This document shows positions 45,142 through 56,896 of a stretch of DNA of 64,000 nucleotides, in pieces. Source of the DNA: Zantedeschia hybrid cultivar (lineage: Eukaryota; Streptophyta; Magnoliopsida; Alismatales; Araceae). Both the position numbers and the translations under genes were made by a program. The notes beneath the pieces were generated by a model. It was given only the letters and a program-made list of their open reading frames with translations, made no database searches and was not told where the DNA came from. Position 1 is the first letter of the stretch. Every line of letters begins with the position of its first letter. The stretch lies in NCBI GenBank assembly GCA_030544215.1, contig JARZZO010000003.1:28710379-28774378 (forward strand), given 5' to 3'.

Positions 45142-45730
45142 TGTTAGTTTTTGGTGGCCTTCAAGCTAATCTGACTATGTAAATCTCGTTCATTTATTAA
45201 TATAATGGCATAATATTCATTATGTGTAAATCGTATTAATTATCGTTTCATAATGAAGTCCGTAAATATGTGCTATAGTGATCAGATTATGATGAGATCA
45301 TACTAATGAGACTGATCACATAAACACACATATTCTTAATCGTTCATAGTCGGAGGATATCCGAGAAGGACATCGGATATCCGGTTAGACTAGTACAGAT
45401 TACTCCTGCTCATATGATGAGGGTGACTGATCTCATAAGTCACTTGTGTGGAGACACTAAGGCGAATCTATAGGTGCTCATTGGAGAATGAGTTCACTGA
45501 ACTGATCCGACTGAATCGCTGGATGGTAATGTACCTTACTGTCAACCAGTTTGATTCTATTGTCGCAGTTGCATAGATGGTCCTCGGACCTGAGACACCA
45601 AGGACACCTTGTCGGTGGACTTCTGTGCTTTGACCTTAGTCTACGAATCTCTAGGCACGGGATTCTAAAACGCCAAGGATTGGGTACAGCGGAATACCGT
45701 CGAAGGGAATTGTGTGTCAATAAGGAATCA
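45142..45730 (+). repeat. 3' LTR of copia element A, first 589 bp only
   Basis: Co-linear with 37428-38016 without gaps by eye. At 45730 the match ends and LRR-array sequence follows. Confidence 0.9.
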
Positions 45731-46079
45731 AGGGGTTAGTCAAACAAAATAAGGTTTGTCACTCATCAAAATCAAAGGGTTCTCAATAAGCAATATACAA
45801 AATCCTACAAGATTGAACAAGCCATTTTAAACCTGCATGACACCCAATTCTCCCTTGCATGAAACTTCCTCAAACTAGACATGGAAATATGTTTCATTGA
45901 AAGAATTAAAGCCTCAAGGTTTGAGCTTGTTGAACCATACAAGTGATAATAATGTAATAAGAATCAAGGCTAACGAAACTAGATGTATATATTCTTATTT
46001 GAAATTCTAAACAAACGATATGTTTATTTCCTATATGCATGTCAAACCATAACCAATGAACTAAGATCCGGTATGGATC
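45731..46079 (+). pseudogene. 3' tail of a CNL LRR unit, cut by the copia junction
   Basis: Starts AGGGGTTAGTC and contains CAATATACAAAATCCTAC, ATGGAAATATG and GTGATAATAATG. These are the same 3' sequences found behind LRR units 2 and 3 at about 51490 and 53935. The upstream part of this unit is gone. Confidence 0.75.
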
Positions 46080-46910
46080 CTAACCCAAGTCTAAATTAAA
46101 ATCCAACAACCTAAGGGAGACCCAATAACCGGATGGACTATGCCTTATTGGATCCTAACTGAAATTCAAATTTCAAAAATAGGGCAAAATGGTCAAAACG
46201 ACCCTCATCATCTTCCTCCCCAAGTTTCTCCCCCCAAAGCCTAGCTGTCACAGAGAGGAACTTGGGGGGAAGCGCCATCGCCCACCGCCACCTCCCCACA
46301 AGCGGGAGATGACACTAGAGGTGTCGTACGATGGAGAGAAGGCCGCCGACAGACCTCTACACCACACCCCTCTTTTTATTTTTTTGTAGGTTCTCCAAGA
46401 AACCAACCAAAAGGGCCCAACAATCGCGATGGCAGGCCATGTAGGCACCGACAACGGGGTGGCATTCTTACACAGGGCGCCCCGCACAGGCGCCTGCACG
46501 CGCAGGGCGTAGCCCATGTTAGGCATGCGCCTGCGCGGGGCATTGCCCAAGCTGGGAAGACCTGCGCGGGGCACTCGCCTGTGTAGGGCATCTGCACAGG
46601 CGGGTGCCCTGTGCATGCGTCTGCATGCGCAGGGCGTAGCCCACGTTGGGCACATGCCTGCGCGGAGCACAACCCAAGTTGGGCGGACCTGCACGGGGAA
46701 CCCGACGCCTACACGCACAGGGTGTAGCACGCGCCTGCGTGGGGCACAACCCACGCTGGGTGGACCTACGAAGGCACTCTGCGTAGGCGGGTGCCCCGTG
46801 CAGGTCAACCTAGTGTGGGCTATACCCCGCGCAGGTGCGTGCCGAACACTGGCTATGCCCTGCATGTGCAGGCGCTTGCTTAGGGCACCTGCTTGCATAG
46901 GTATTCTCTA
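46080..46910 (+). repeat. Dispersed GC-rich-array repeat, copy 1
   Basis: A head of about 370 bp (from GGTATGGATCC to CAAAAGGGCCCAACAATCGCG) is followed by about 430 bp of GC-rich array with GGGCGTAGCCCACGTTGGGC, GCGCCTGC and GCGCAGG elements. Frames open on both strands across the array reflect composition. The array ends exactly where LRR coding begins (GTATTCTCTATTGCCAAGAAA). Confidence 0.75.
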
Positions 46911-48700
46911 TTGCCAAGAAAAATGTAACCAGAAAAGGAGAGTTGAAGAATATAAATGAATTACGAGATAAATTATGCATCTAAAACCTCCATATGGTTG
47001 AGACTAAGGAAAAAACTATTGAAGCCACATTGAAGAATAAGCAATACCTTGATGTTTTAGAAAAGGAATGGGATGACGGCTGAGATGTTGACAACGATCT
47101 CGAGAAATCCATAATCAAGGCCTACAACCACGTCCAAACTTTAGGAAACTAATTGTCAACTGTTATGCCAACATCAATTTCCAAGGTGGATGATCAACAA
47201 TTCAATCTTTGGCCTTGAATCAATTCGCTTGCATAAATGCACAAACCTGAATTCCCTTCCACCCTTCTAACAACTTAGATTCTTGAAAACTCTAGAAATT
47301 ACCAATTGCTCACAAATGGAGAAGCTACCACACCTTCCGATTAATTAACTGACCTGTTTCTATAAAGTATAGGATTAAATGCTCTTCCAATTCGCTTAAA
47401 ATCTCTACCTCTGAAATGGTTAGTTGTGTGCCAAATTATAAATTTGAATTTATTACCCTTTCTTCCTGCCACAGTAAAAAGTTGACAATAGAAGAGTGTG
47501 TGAGTTTGGTAGCTCTCCCTGAACTATGTCAAAGCGACGAACTCTCCATCTTGAGAATCCATGACTGCTCCTCTTTGACCACTTTAAATGAAGATTTGTT
47601 CAAGCATCATCTTAGTTATTTAAAAGGGTTGAGCATCAAGGAATATGAGGATCTTGTACATTGGCCGACAGGGAAGGGGTTTCCAACTATCCTCTATTCC
47701 CTCATTGAGGAACTGAGTATAGAAAGATGCCCTAAGTGGGAGGCCTTACCGTAGGAAAGTAAGCTACATCTATCACTCAAAAAGCGTATTGTGAAATTCT
47801 ATTCGGGGATCCCAAATAGCTATATGTTCAGTCAAGTGCATAACTTCAATTCTAATGATGCGTATATTCAGAAGTGGTATCACAATCTAACACAATTTGT
47901 TGATGAGGTACTACAACATATCCGGACTATGGATTCTTTCCTAATTGAGTACTGTCAAGAGGATGATAAATGCCTATCATCACCCCCACCACCATGTGTC
48001 TCGGTCATATATGACAGAGATGAAACTTTGAGTCCTAAACAGTATGGAATGGTGTGTGAATCTGAGGATCAAAGGAGGAATATAACGAAGTAGACGACAT
48101 GGTATTATGGGCATGATGGCATTACATTGGATGATAACACCTACAAAATGTTATGGACTTGTCTAGGATGCCATGCTTGGACCTCTTCTCTCTACGAGTT
48201 GAGTCTATGGGGCATCCCAGATAGAGCATTCATTGGCGTCAAGATATCTACCATCTGAAACATGGTCTATGAGATGATGATGAAGAAGAAGAAGAAACGG
48301 ATGAAGGGCGAGAGGATGTGGCATTGCTCTGTCACCCTCTTCGTCTTCTCTTACTCGAGACACTTTGCATCTGGAGTTGTCGGAAAATAAGGAAGCTCCC
48401 CACAAAAATGGTGTTGTCCCACTAACCAACACTCGTAGAGTTATCAATCTGCGACAGCCCCGAGTTGACGTTGTCGGCGATAGAGGAGTGGATTCGATCC
48501 GTTACATCTCTCAAGATGCTGATGATTATAGTTGCCCAAAGCAATATACAAAATCCTACAAGATTGAACAAGCCATTTTAAACTTGCAAGACACCCCATT
48601 CTCCCTTGCAAGAAACTACCTTAGACTAGACATGGAAATATGTTTCATTGAAAGAAATAAATTCTCAAGGTTAGAGCTTGTTGAACCCTACAAGTGATAA
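46911..48700 (+). pseudogene. CC-NBS-LRR resistance gene, LRR part, unit 1
   Basis: Encodes the C-terminal leucine-rich repeats of a CNL immune receptor, without any CC or NB-ARC part. Across frames the text begins with an AKKN...ELKNINELRDKLCI motif, the usual start of the CNL LRR, then NLHMVETKEK, then a longer frame at 47416-47754 (LPELCQSDELSILRIHDCSSLTTLNEDL). Stops and frameshifts are frequent. Compared with units 2 and 3 it has an internal deletion of about 300-400 bp: sequence jumps from GTTGCCCAAAG near 48540 directly to CAATATACAAAATCC. Confidence 0.85.
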
Positions 48701-48819
48701 TAATGGAAAAAGAATCAAGGATAACGAAACTAGATGTATATATTCTTATTTTTTGAACAAACAATATGTTTATTTTCCTGTATGCATGTCAAACTATAAC
48801 CCATGAACTAAGATCCGGT

Positions 48820-49561
48820 ATGGATCCTCATCCAAGTCTAAATTAAAAGTCAACAACTTAAGGGAGACCCAATAAACGGATGGACTATGCCTTATTGGAT
48901 CATAACGGAAATTCAAATTTCAAAAATAGGGGCAAAAAGGTCAAAACGACCCTCATCATCTTCCTCCCCAAGTTTCTCCCCTCAAAGCCTAGCCATCATG
49001 GAGAGGAACTTGGGGGGAAGTGCCATCGCCCACCGCCACCTCCCCATAGGTAGGAGACGACACTTGAGGTGTCGTACGGTAGAGAGGTGAACGCCGATGG
49101 ACGTCCACACCCCTCTTTTTATTTTTTTGTAGGTTCACCAAAAAACCAAGCAAAAGGGCCAAACAATCGGAATGGCGGGCCTAGTTTGCACAGGGCACCC
49201 TGCGCAGGCGCCCGCATGCGCAGGGCGTAGCCCATGTTAGGCACTTGCCTGCGCGGGGCACCCGCCTGTGTAGGGCGTAGCCCACGTTGGGCATAGCCCA
49301 TGTTAGGCACGCACACGTGCAGGGCGTAGCCCACGTTGGGGACGCACCTGCGCGAGGCACAGTCCAAGTTGGGTGGACCTGCATCGGGCACGTGCTTGCG
49401 CGGGGTACAAACCACACTGGGTGGATCAACGAAGGCGCTCTGTGTTGGCGGGTGCCCCGTGCAAGTCAGCCCAGCATGGGTATACCCAGCGCAGGCGCGT
49501 GCCAAACATTGGTTACGCCCTACACGTGCAGGCGCCTACTCGGGGCACCCGCCTGCGTAGG
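48820..49561 (+). repeat. Dispersed GC-rich-array repeat, copy 2
   Basis: Same head and GC-rich array as copy 1, somewhat shorter. Again it ends at the GTATTTTCTATTGCCAAG junction with LRR coding. Confidence 0.75.
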
Positions 49562-51740
49562 TATTTTCTATTGCCAAGAAAAATGGGACCAGAATAGGAT
49601 AGCTGAAGAATATAAATGATTTACGAGATAAATTATGCATCCAAAACCTCCATATGGTTGAGACCAAGAAAAAAACTACTGAAGCCACTTTGAAGAATAA
49701 GCAATACTTGAAGTATTAAAAAAGGAATGGGGTGACGGCTGAGATGTTGACAACGATCTCAAGAAATCCATAGCTGAAGGCCTACAACCACATCCAAACG
49801 TGAGGGAACTGATTGTCAACTGTTATGCTGACACCAATTTCCTAGGTGGATGAACAACAATTCAATCTTTGGCCTTGAATCATTTCGCTTGTATAAATGG
49901 ACAAACTTGAATTCCCTTCCACCCTTCTGACAACTCAGATTCTTGAAAACTCTAGAAATTACCAATTGCTCAAAAATAGAGAAGCTACCTCACCTTCCGA
50001 TTACATTAACTGGCCTATTTCTATAAAGTATAGGATTGAATGTTCTTCCAATTCGCTTAAAATTTCTCTCTGAAATGATTAGTTGTATGTCAAATTTTAA
50101 ATTTGAATTTATTACCCTTTCTTCCTGCCACACTAAAAAAGTTGATACTAGAAGAAGCTGTGAGTTTGGAAGCTCTCTCTGAACTTTGTCAAAGCGATGA
50201 ACTCTCCATCTTGAGAATCCATGATTGCTCCTCTCTGACCACTTTAAATGAAGATTTGTTCAAGCATCATCTCAGTTATTTAAAAGTGTTGAGCATCAAG
50301 GAATACAAGGAGATGGTAAATTGGCTGACGGGAAAGGGGTTTCCAACTATCCTCTGTTCCCTCGTTGACGAACTGAGTATAGAAATATGCCCTAAGTTGG
50401 AGGCCTTACCGTAGGAAAGTAAGCTACATCTATCACTCAAAAACCTTATTGTGAAATTATGTTCGGGGATCCCAAATAGCTATATGTTCAGTCAAGTGCA
50501 CAACTTCAATTCTGATGATGTGTATATTCAGAAGTGGTATCACAATCGAACACAATGTGTTGATAAAGTACTACAACGTATCCTGACTTTGGATTCTTTC
50601 CTAATTGAGTACTGTGAAGAGGATGATAAATGCCCATCATCATCCCCACCACCATGTGTCTCGGTCATATATGACAGAGAGGAAACTTAGAGTCCTAAAT
50701 AGTATGGAAATTAAATGTTCCAGTGTGTGAATCTGGGGATCAAAGGAGGAATATGACGAAGTAGACGACATGGTATTATGGGTATGATGGCGTTACATTG
50801 GATGATAACACCAACAAAATGTTGGGGACTTGTCTGGGACGCCATGCTTGGACCTCTTCTCTCTACAAGTTGAGTCTATAGGGCATCCCGGATAGAGCAT
50901 TCATTGTCCTCAAGATATCTACCATCGCAAACATGTTCAACGAGATGATGATGAAGAAGAAGAAGTAAGGGATGAGGGGCGAGATGACGTGGCATTGCTC
51001 CGTCACCCTCTTCGTCGTCTCTCACTCGAGACACTTTGCATCTAGAGTTGTCGGAAAATAAGGAAGCTCCCCACAAAAATGGCATTGTCCCACTAACCAA
51101 TGCTCGTAGAGTTATCAATCTGTGACTGCCCCGAGTTGATGTTGTCGGCGATAGTGGAGTGGACTCGATCCCTCACATCTCTCAAGATGTGGATTATTTA
51201 TATGTGCCCAAAGCTGCCGATGCTGCTACCGCCACCCTTAAGTAACGATGGTAGTAGTGAGGGTAATATATCGACTCCACCACCATTACCTCTTCCTCCA
51301 CCACTCCCATTGCTCCTAGATCCCTACATTGATGATGTCCGGCTGCTGACACGGCTAATTCCTACAAACAACAGTGATGATAATGGGAGCTTCTTCCGCA
51401 ACCACCTCATCATGTCCCTCTGCAAATTGCAAATCCTCAACTGTAAGCTTTTTAGTGGTGTCTTCAAATGGGTGTCATCTTCTTGAATGATCAAGGGGTT
51501 AGTCAAACAAAATAAGGTTTGTCACGTATCAAAATCAAAGGGTTCTCAATAAGCAATATACAAAATCCTATAAGAGAACAAGCCATTTTAAACTTGCAAG
51601 ACACCCCAGTCTCCCTTGCATGAAACTTCCTCAGACTAGGCATCGAAATATGTTTCATTGAAAGAAATAAAGCCTCAAGGTTTGAGCTTTTTGAACCCAA
51701 CAAGTGATAATAATGGAAAAAGAATCAAGGCTAATGAAAC
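49562..51740 (+). pseudogene. CC-NBS-LRR resistance gene, LRR part, unit 2
   Basis: Same order as unit 1 but without its 3' deletion. The clearest frames are 50103-50414 (SLEALSELCQSDELSILRIHDC) and 51100-51486 (LSICDCPELMLSAIVEWTRSLTSLKM), each fitting the LxxLxIxxCxxL pattern of CNL LRRs. Serine/proline-rich codons at about 51260-51310 form a low-complexity spacer. Multiple stops; no intact protein. A 3' untranslated tail follows to about 51740. Confidence 0.85.
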
Positions 51741-51829
51741 TAGATGTATATATTCTTATTTTAAATTCTGAACAAATAATATGTTTATTTTCCTATATGC
51801 ATGTCAAACCATAACCCATGAACTAAGAT

Positions 51830-51990
51830 CCGGTATGCATCCTAATCCAAGTCTAAATTAAAATCCAACAACTTGAGGGAGACCCAATAACCGGATGGAC
51901 TATGCCTTACTGGATCCTAACTGAAATTCAAATTTCAAATATAGGGTGGCACTCTTGCGCAGGGCGCCCCTGCTCGAGGCACCCGCCTGC
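51830..51990 (+). repeat. Dispersed GC-rich-array repeat, copy 3, mostly deleted
   Basis: The head is cut short just after the AATTTCAAATATAGGG block and joined to about 45 bp of array (GGTGGCACTCTTGCGCAGGG), then to LRR sequence. Confidence 0.7.
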
Positions 51991-54170
51991 GTAGGTATTC
52001 TCCATTGCCAACAAAAATGGGACCAGAATAGGAGAGTTGAAGAATATAAATGAATTATGGGAAAAATTATGCATCCAAAACCTCCATATGGTTGAGACCA
52101 AGGAAAAAACTACTGAAGCCACATTGAAGAATAAGCAATACTTTGAAGTATTAGAAAAGGAATGGGATGACGGCTAAGATGTTTACAATGATCTTGAGAA
52201 ATCCATAATTGAAGGCCTACAACCACCTCCAAACTTGAAGGAACTAATTGTCAGCTATTATGCCGGCATCAATTTCCTAGGTGGATGAACAACAATTCAA
52301 TCTTTGGCCTTGTATCATTTCGCTTGCTTAAATGCACAAACTTGAATTCCCTTCCACCCTTCTGACAACTCAGATTCTTGAACACTCTAGAAGTTACCAA
52401 TTGCTCACAAATAGAGAAGCTATCTCACCTTCCGATTACATTAATTGACCTATTTCTATAAAGTATAGGATTGAATTCTCATCCAATTTGCTTAAAATCT
52501 CTGCCTCTAAAACGATTAGTTGTGTGTCAAATTCTTAATTTGAATGTATTACCCTTTCTTCCTGCCACACTAAAAAAGTTGACAATAGAAGAGTGTGTGA
52601 GTTTGGAAGCTCTCCCAGAACTTTGTCAAGGCGATGAACTCTCCATCTTGAGAATCTATGACTGCTCCTCTCTAACCATTTTAAATGAAGATTTGTTAAA
52701 GCATCATCTCAGTTGTTTAAAAGTGTTGAGCATTAAGGAATACGAGGAGCTTGTACATTGGCCGATAGGGAAGGGGTTTCTAACTATCCTCTCTTCCCTC
52801 ATTGATGAATTGAGTATAGAAAGATGCCCTAAGTTAGAGACCATATCGTAGGAAAGCAACCTACATCCATCACTCAAAAAACTTTTTGTGAAATTCTGTT
52901 CGGGGATCCCAAATAGCTATATGTTTAGTCAAGTGCACAACTTCGATTATGATGATGTGTATATTCATAAGTGGTATCACAATATAACACAATGTGTTGA
53001 TGAGGTATTGTAGCATATCCTGACTATATATTCTTTCCTAATTATGTACTATGAAGAGGATGATAAATGCCCATCATCATCCCCACCACCATGTGCCTCG
53101 GTCATATATGATAGAGAGGAAACTTAGAGTCCTAAATAGTATGGCAATTATATGTTCCAGTGTGTGAATATGAGGATCAAAGGAGGAATATGACGAAGTA
53201 GACGACATGGTATCATGGGCATGATGGCATTACATTGGATGATAACACCTACAAAATGTTGTGGACTTGTCTGGGACACCATGCTTGGACCTCTTCTCTC
53301 TACGAGATGAGTTTGTGGGGCATCCCGGATAGAGCATTCATTGGCCTCATATCTACCATCTCAAACATGGTCTATGAGATGATGAAGAAGAAGAAGAAGA
53401 AAGGGATGAAGGGCGAGATGACGTGGCATTGCTCTGTCACCCTCTTCGTCTTCTCTTACTCGAGACACTTTGTATCTGGAGTTGTCGAAAAAAAAGGAAG
53501 CTCCCAACAAAAATGGTGTTGTCCCACTAACCGACACTCGTAGAGTTATCAATCTACGACTGCCCTGAGTTGACATTGTCGGTGATAGAGGAGTGGATTC
53601 CATCCCTTACATCTCTCAAGATGCTGATGTTTTATAGGTGCCGAAAGCTGCCGATGCTACTACCCCCTCCTTTAAGTAACGATGGCAGTAGTGAGGGTAG
53701 TATATCGACTCCATCAAGATTACCTCTTCCTCCACCACTCCCATTGCTCATAGATCTCTACATTGATGATGTCTGGTTGCTGACGCGGCTAATTCCTATA
53801 AACAACAGTGATGATAATGGGGGCTACTTCCGCGACCCCCTCATCACCTCCCTCTGCAAATTGCAAATCCTCAACTGTGAGCTTTTTAGTGTTGTCTTCA
53901 AATGGGTGTCACCCTCTTGCATAATCAAGGGGTTAGTCAAACAAAATAAGGTTTGTCACTCATCAAAATCAAAGGGTTCTTAGTAAGCAATATACAAAAT
54001 CCTACAAGATTGAACAAGCCATTTTAAACTTGCAAGACACCTCATTCTCCCTTGCATGAAACTTCCTCGAACTTGGCATGGAAATATGTTTCATTGAAAG
54101 AAATAAAGCCTCAAGGTTTGAGCTTGTTGAACCCTACAAGTGATAATAATGGAAAAAGAATCATGGCTAA
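51991..54170 (+). pseudogene. CC-NBS-LRR resistance gene, LRR part, unit 3
   Basis: The best-preserved unit. Reading across frames gives INELRDKLCIQNLHMVETKE, WDDG, LEKSIIEGLQPPPNLKELIV, then a clean frame 52471-52851 (LPLKRLVVCQILNLNVLPFLP, SLEALPELCQGDELSILRIY). A second frame at 53570-53983 covers the last repeats. This matches the C-terminal third of plant CNL proteins. Stops remain, including TAG codons where TGG is expected. The 3' tail runs to about 54170. Confidence 0.87.
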
Positions 54171-54249
54171 TGAAACTAGATGTATATTCTTGTTTGAAAT
54201 TCTAAACAAACGATATGCTTATTTTCCTGTATGCATGTCAAACCATAAC

Positions 54250-54845
54250 CCATGAACTAAGATCTGATATGGATCCTAATCCCAAGTGTAAACTAAAATC
54301 CAACAACTTAATGGAGACCCAATAACTGAATGGACTATGACTTATTGGATCCTAACTGAAATTCAAATTTCAAAAATAGGGTCAAAAAGGTCAAAACGTC
54401 CCTCATCATCTTCCTCCCCATGTTTCACCCCCCAAAGCCTAGCCGTCATGGAGAGGAACTTGGGGGGAAGTGCCGTTGCCCACCGCCACCTCCCTATAGG
54501 CGGGAGACGACAATGGAGGTGTCGTACGGTAAAGAGATGGCTGCCGATGGACCTCCACACCCCTCTTTTTATTTTTTTGTAGGTTCTCCAAAAAGCCAAC
54601 CAAAAGGGCCCAACAATCGCGATGGCAGGCCCAGTAGGCATCCACTACGGGGTGGCGTTCTTGCGCAGGGTGCCCCGCGCAGGCGCCTGCACGCGCTGGG
54701 CGTAGCCTATGTTAGGCACGCACCTGCGCAGGGCATAGCCCAAGCTGGGCAAACCTGCGCGGGGCACTCGCCTATGTAGGGCACCTACACAGGCGCCTGC
54801 ACATGCAGGTTGTAGCCCGCGTTGGCCTGCGCGGGGCACAGCTCA
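54250..54845 (+). repeat. Dispersed GC-rich-array repeat, copy 4
   Basis: Head complete, array shortened to about 200 bp. The array passes directly into GGGATCCCAAATAGC of the LRR unit, skipping about 950 bp present in the other units. Confidence 0.75.
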
Positions 54846-55110
54846 AGTTGGGGATCCCAAATAGCTCTTTGTTCAATCAAGTGCACAACTTCAATTCTGA
54901 TGATGTGTATATTCAGAAGTGGTATCACAATTTAACACAATATGTTGATAAGGTACTATAACATATCCTAACTATGGATTCTTTCCTAATTGAGTACTGT
55001 GAAGAGGATGATAAATGTCCATCATCATCCCCACCACCATATGTCTCCGTCATGTATGACAGAGAGGAAACTTAGAGTCCTAAACAGTATGGCAATTATG
55101 TGTTCCGGTG
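54846..55110 (+). pseudogene. CC-NBS-LRR LRR fragment, unit 4
   Basis: Only the segment corresponding to 50463-50740 of unit 2 remains (NSLFNQVHNFNSDDVYIQKWYHN region). It ends at GTGTGTGAATG, after which unrelated sequence begins. Confidence 0.75.
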
Positions 55111-55189
55111 TGTGAATGTCAAAGAGCTCCATTTGCCTCTAAAACTCATTGAGCCAATAAAAATGAATGATACGCAAGGATTTAACTGA

Positions 55190-55830
55190 CATTCAAATCT
55201 TCCTGGTAACCCTCCAATCCAAGGAAAACAGCAACCGACTTACAATGGGATTTTTTAATTCTGATAGAGACCGGCTGGCCTGCTCCTTGTTGGCAAACTT
55301 CACAAATGCAAAGCCCTTGTTCCTGTCAGGAACGAGGTACTTGTCAAGCCCATCCTCCAACACTCCCATTGTCTCAAATGTCTTCCACACATCTTCTTAT
55401 GTGGCATCATGGTCCAGACCACCGACACTTATCTCTTTCCCCTTTTTCTTTCTCCTCTCCTTGGTCATATCTAACAACTCAACTTGTTCCTCTTCTTTTA
55501 GTCCACCTGCTTCATCTTCTTCTTCATCATTCACAACTTCTCCCTATCATCCCCGGTATTTCCTCGTCCCCAAGTCCATCAGCACCCGCCTGTTCTGCAT
55601 ATTCTTCCATTGCATATTGTTCAGCTTCCGTAGCCACAACCATCGGAGGAAGCGACATTCTCAGCTCCTCTTTCTTTGAGGCAGGTTCATTCTTCACATC
55701 CTTTTGTTCCCAAACAGGTACCCATGGAGTGGGAGGGGGAACCACTAATTTACACTGAAAAGTTGGACTGATCCTCCTTCTCATGAATAGGGTTACTATG
55801 GTAGGTCCAAATTTTAGGGTTCTCATCTTC
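55190..55830 (-). pseudogene. RRM RNA-binding protein pseudogene (partial)
   Basis: On the minus strand an ATG near 55827 leads into MRTLKFGPTIVTLF, an acidic glutamate-rich linker, then one RRM. RNP2 reads ISVGGL at about 55440 and RNP1 reads KGFAFVKF at about 55320-55297, with ANKEQASRSLSELKNP after it. A TAA lies between RNP2 and RNP1 and a frame change near 55540. The acidic-region-plus-RRM order resembles plant hnRNP Q/R-like proteins, which have more RRMs downstream, so this is only the 5' part. It starts immediately beside the end of the LRR array. Confidence 0.78.
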
Positions 55831-56380
55831 TCCCCACTTCTCTGTAAATTCTCTGAAACCAGACAACAACAACAATGGAATCCTTCGCTATTAATGTGGA
55901 AGAATAAAATGGGCCTCACGGAGCACTGGAGGAATCAAATTACTTTGTGTAAAACAAGGAGGTATCGTCCTTAGTTGTCCGGAATATACCTTCCGACGTG
56001 ATCTTTCACAGTTAAAAGCTCGACAAGGCTTTACACTCCAACTAAAGTTCAATGCGCTGTAGGTATAACTCTTGGAAATCATGATCCTTCAAGCATAAGA
56101 ATACAAGGGAGAAAGCACTATGCTATATATGTTATCAAATATCTTAGAAGTGACAACATTTTCAAATGTATTCATGAGTCATTGGATTATGGGTCACGTA
56201 AGTCCATTGCCCTCAAAGTAAAAACACATTTGAGCTAATTTTTTTGGAATCTGACCAAGTTTTTAATGTTGATGATGAAAGTAGTCCTGTTGAGATGGTT
56301 TTTCTCCATGCTGGTGAAAGATTGTTGGAGGTAATATAGTAAATATCATATATCTTTTCAATGTTGTGAAAGAAAATGAA
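55831..56380. other. Unassigned sequence
   Basis: No supported gene. Short frames on both strands lack family resemblance. Confidence 0.4.
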
Positions 56381-56474
56381 GGGAAAATTACCTGTATACC
56401 CTGAAATCTTTAAATATTACCCCTATATTCCTTCCTTTATGTAAACTACCCCCATGCCCCTCTAATCTCTAACC
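56381..56474 (+). repeat. Left terminal inverted repeat of the Mutator-like element
   Basis: GGGAAAATTACC start. The reverse complement of 59261-59353 aligns along its length. Confidence 0.85.
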
Positions 56475-56808
56475 GGCATGCTTCATACCCTCACCGTCAA
56501 CAGCAATGGACGGTGGTTAACTCTCATTAGGTTAAAAGGTGAATGTACTAACCTAAGGTATGATGAGTTTACCACCTTCCTCCCTTCGTTTGCCCTCCCT
56601 CTCCCTCCTTGCTAGGGCTTGAATGACCAATGCGTGTGACCGTTGGAGGGGTTGCTTCTTGCCAGCGTCACTAGAGAGAGAAAGGGAAGGTCGTGGCCGT
56701 CCCCGCTCTCGTTGCTGGGATTGTTCGTGGCCAGTGCCGCTGGCGAGAGAAAGGAAAACTCGTGGCCGTCCTCCTGCTCTTGTAGCCCGGGTCTCATTGT
56801 AGGTATCT

Positions 56809-56811
<3 letters not shown>

Positions 56812-56895
<84 letters not shown>
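56812..56895. repeat. (TG)42 microsatellite
   Basis: An uninterrupted TG run of 84 bp. Frames through it (Cys-Val or Thr-His repeats) are not genes. A smaller TG run lies at about 57024-57036. Confidence 0.97.

Positions 56896-56896
<1 letters not shown>

Larger units (their letters stand above)
37428..45730 (+). mobile_element. Ty1/copia retrotransposon, element A, 3'-truncated
   Basis: Contains 5' LTR, PBS, a long leader, gag, PR, IN, RT, RNase H, PPT and the first 589 bp of the 3' LTR. By eye the two LTR copies differ at about 23 of 589 positions. The 3' LTR stops abruptly at 45730, where resistance-gene sequence begins, with AATCA shared by both sides. Stops and frameshifts throughout gag-pol make it defective. 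Confidence 0.92.

Noticed and set aside
46911..54170. An intact CNL resistance gene
   Set aside because: No P-loop, NB-ARC or coiled coil anywhere in the window, and every LRR unit has stops and frame changes.
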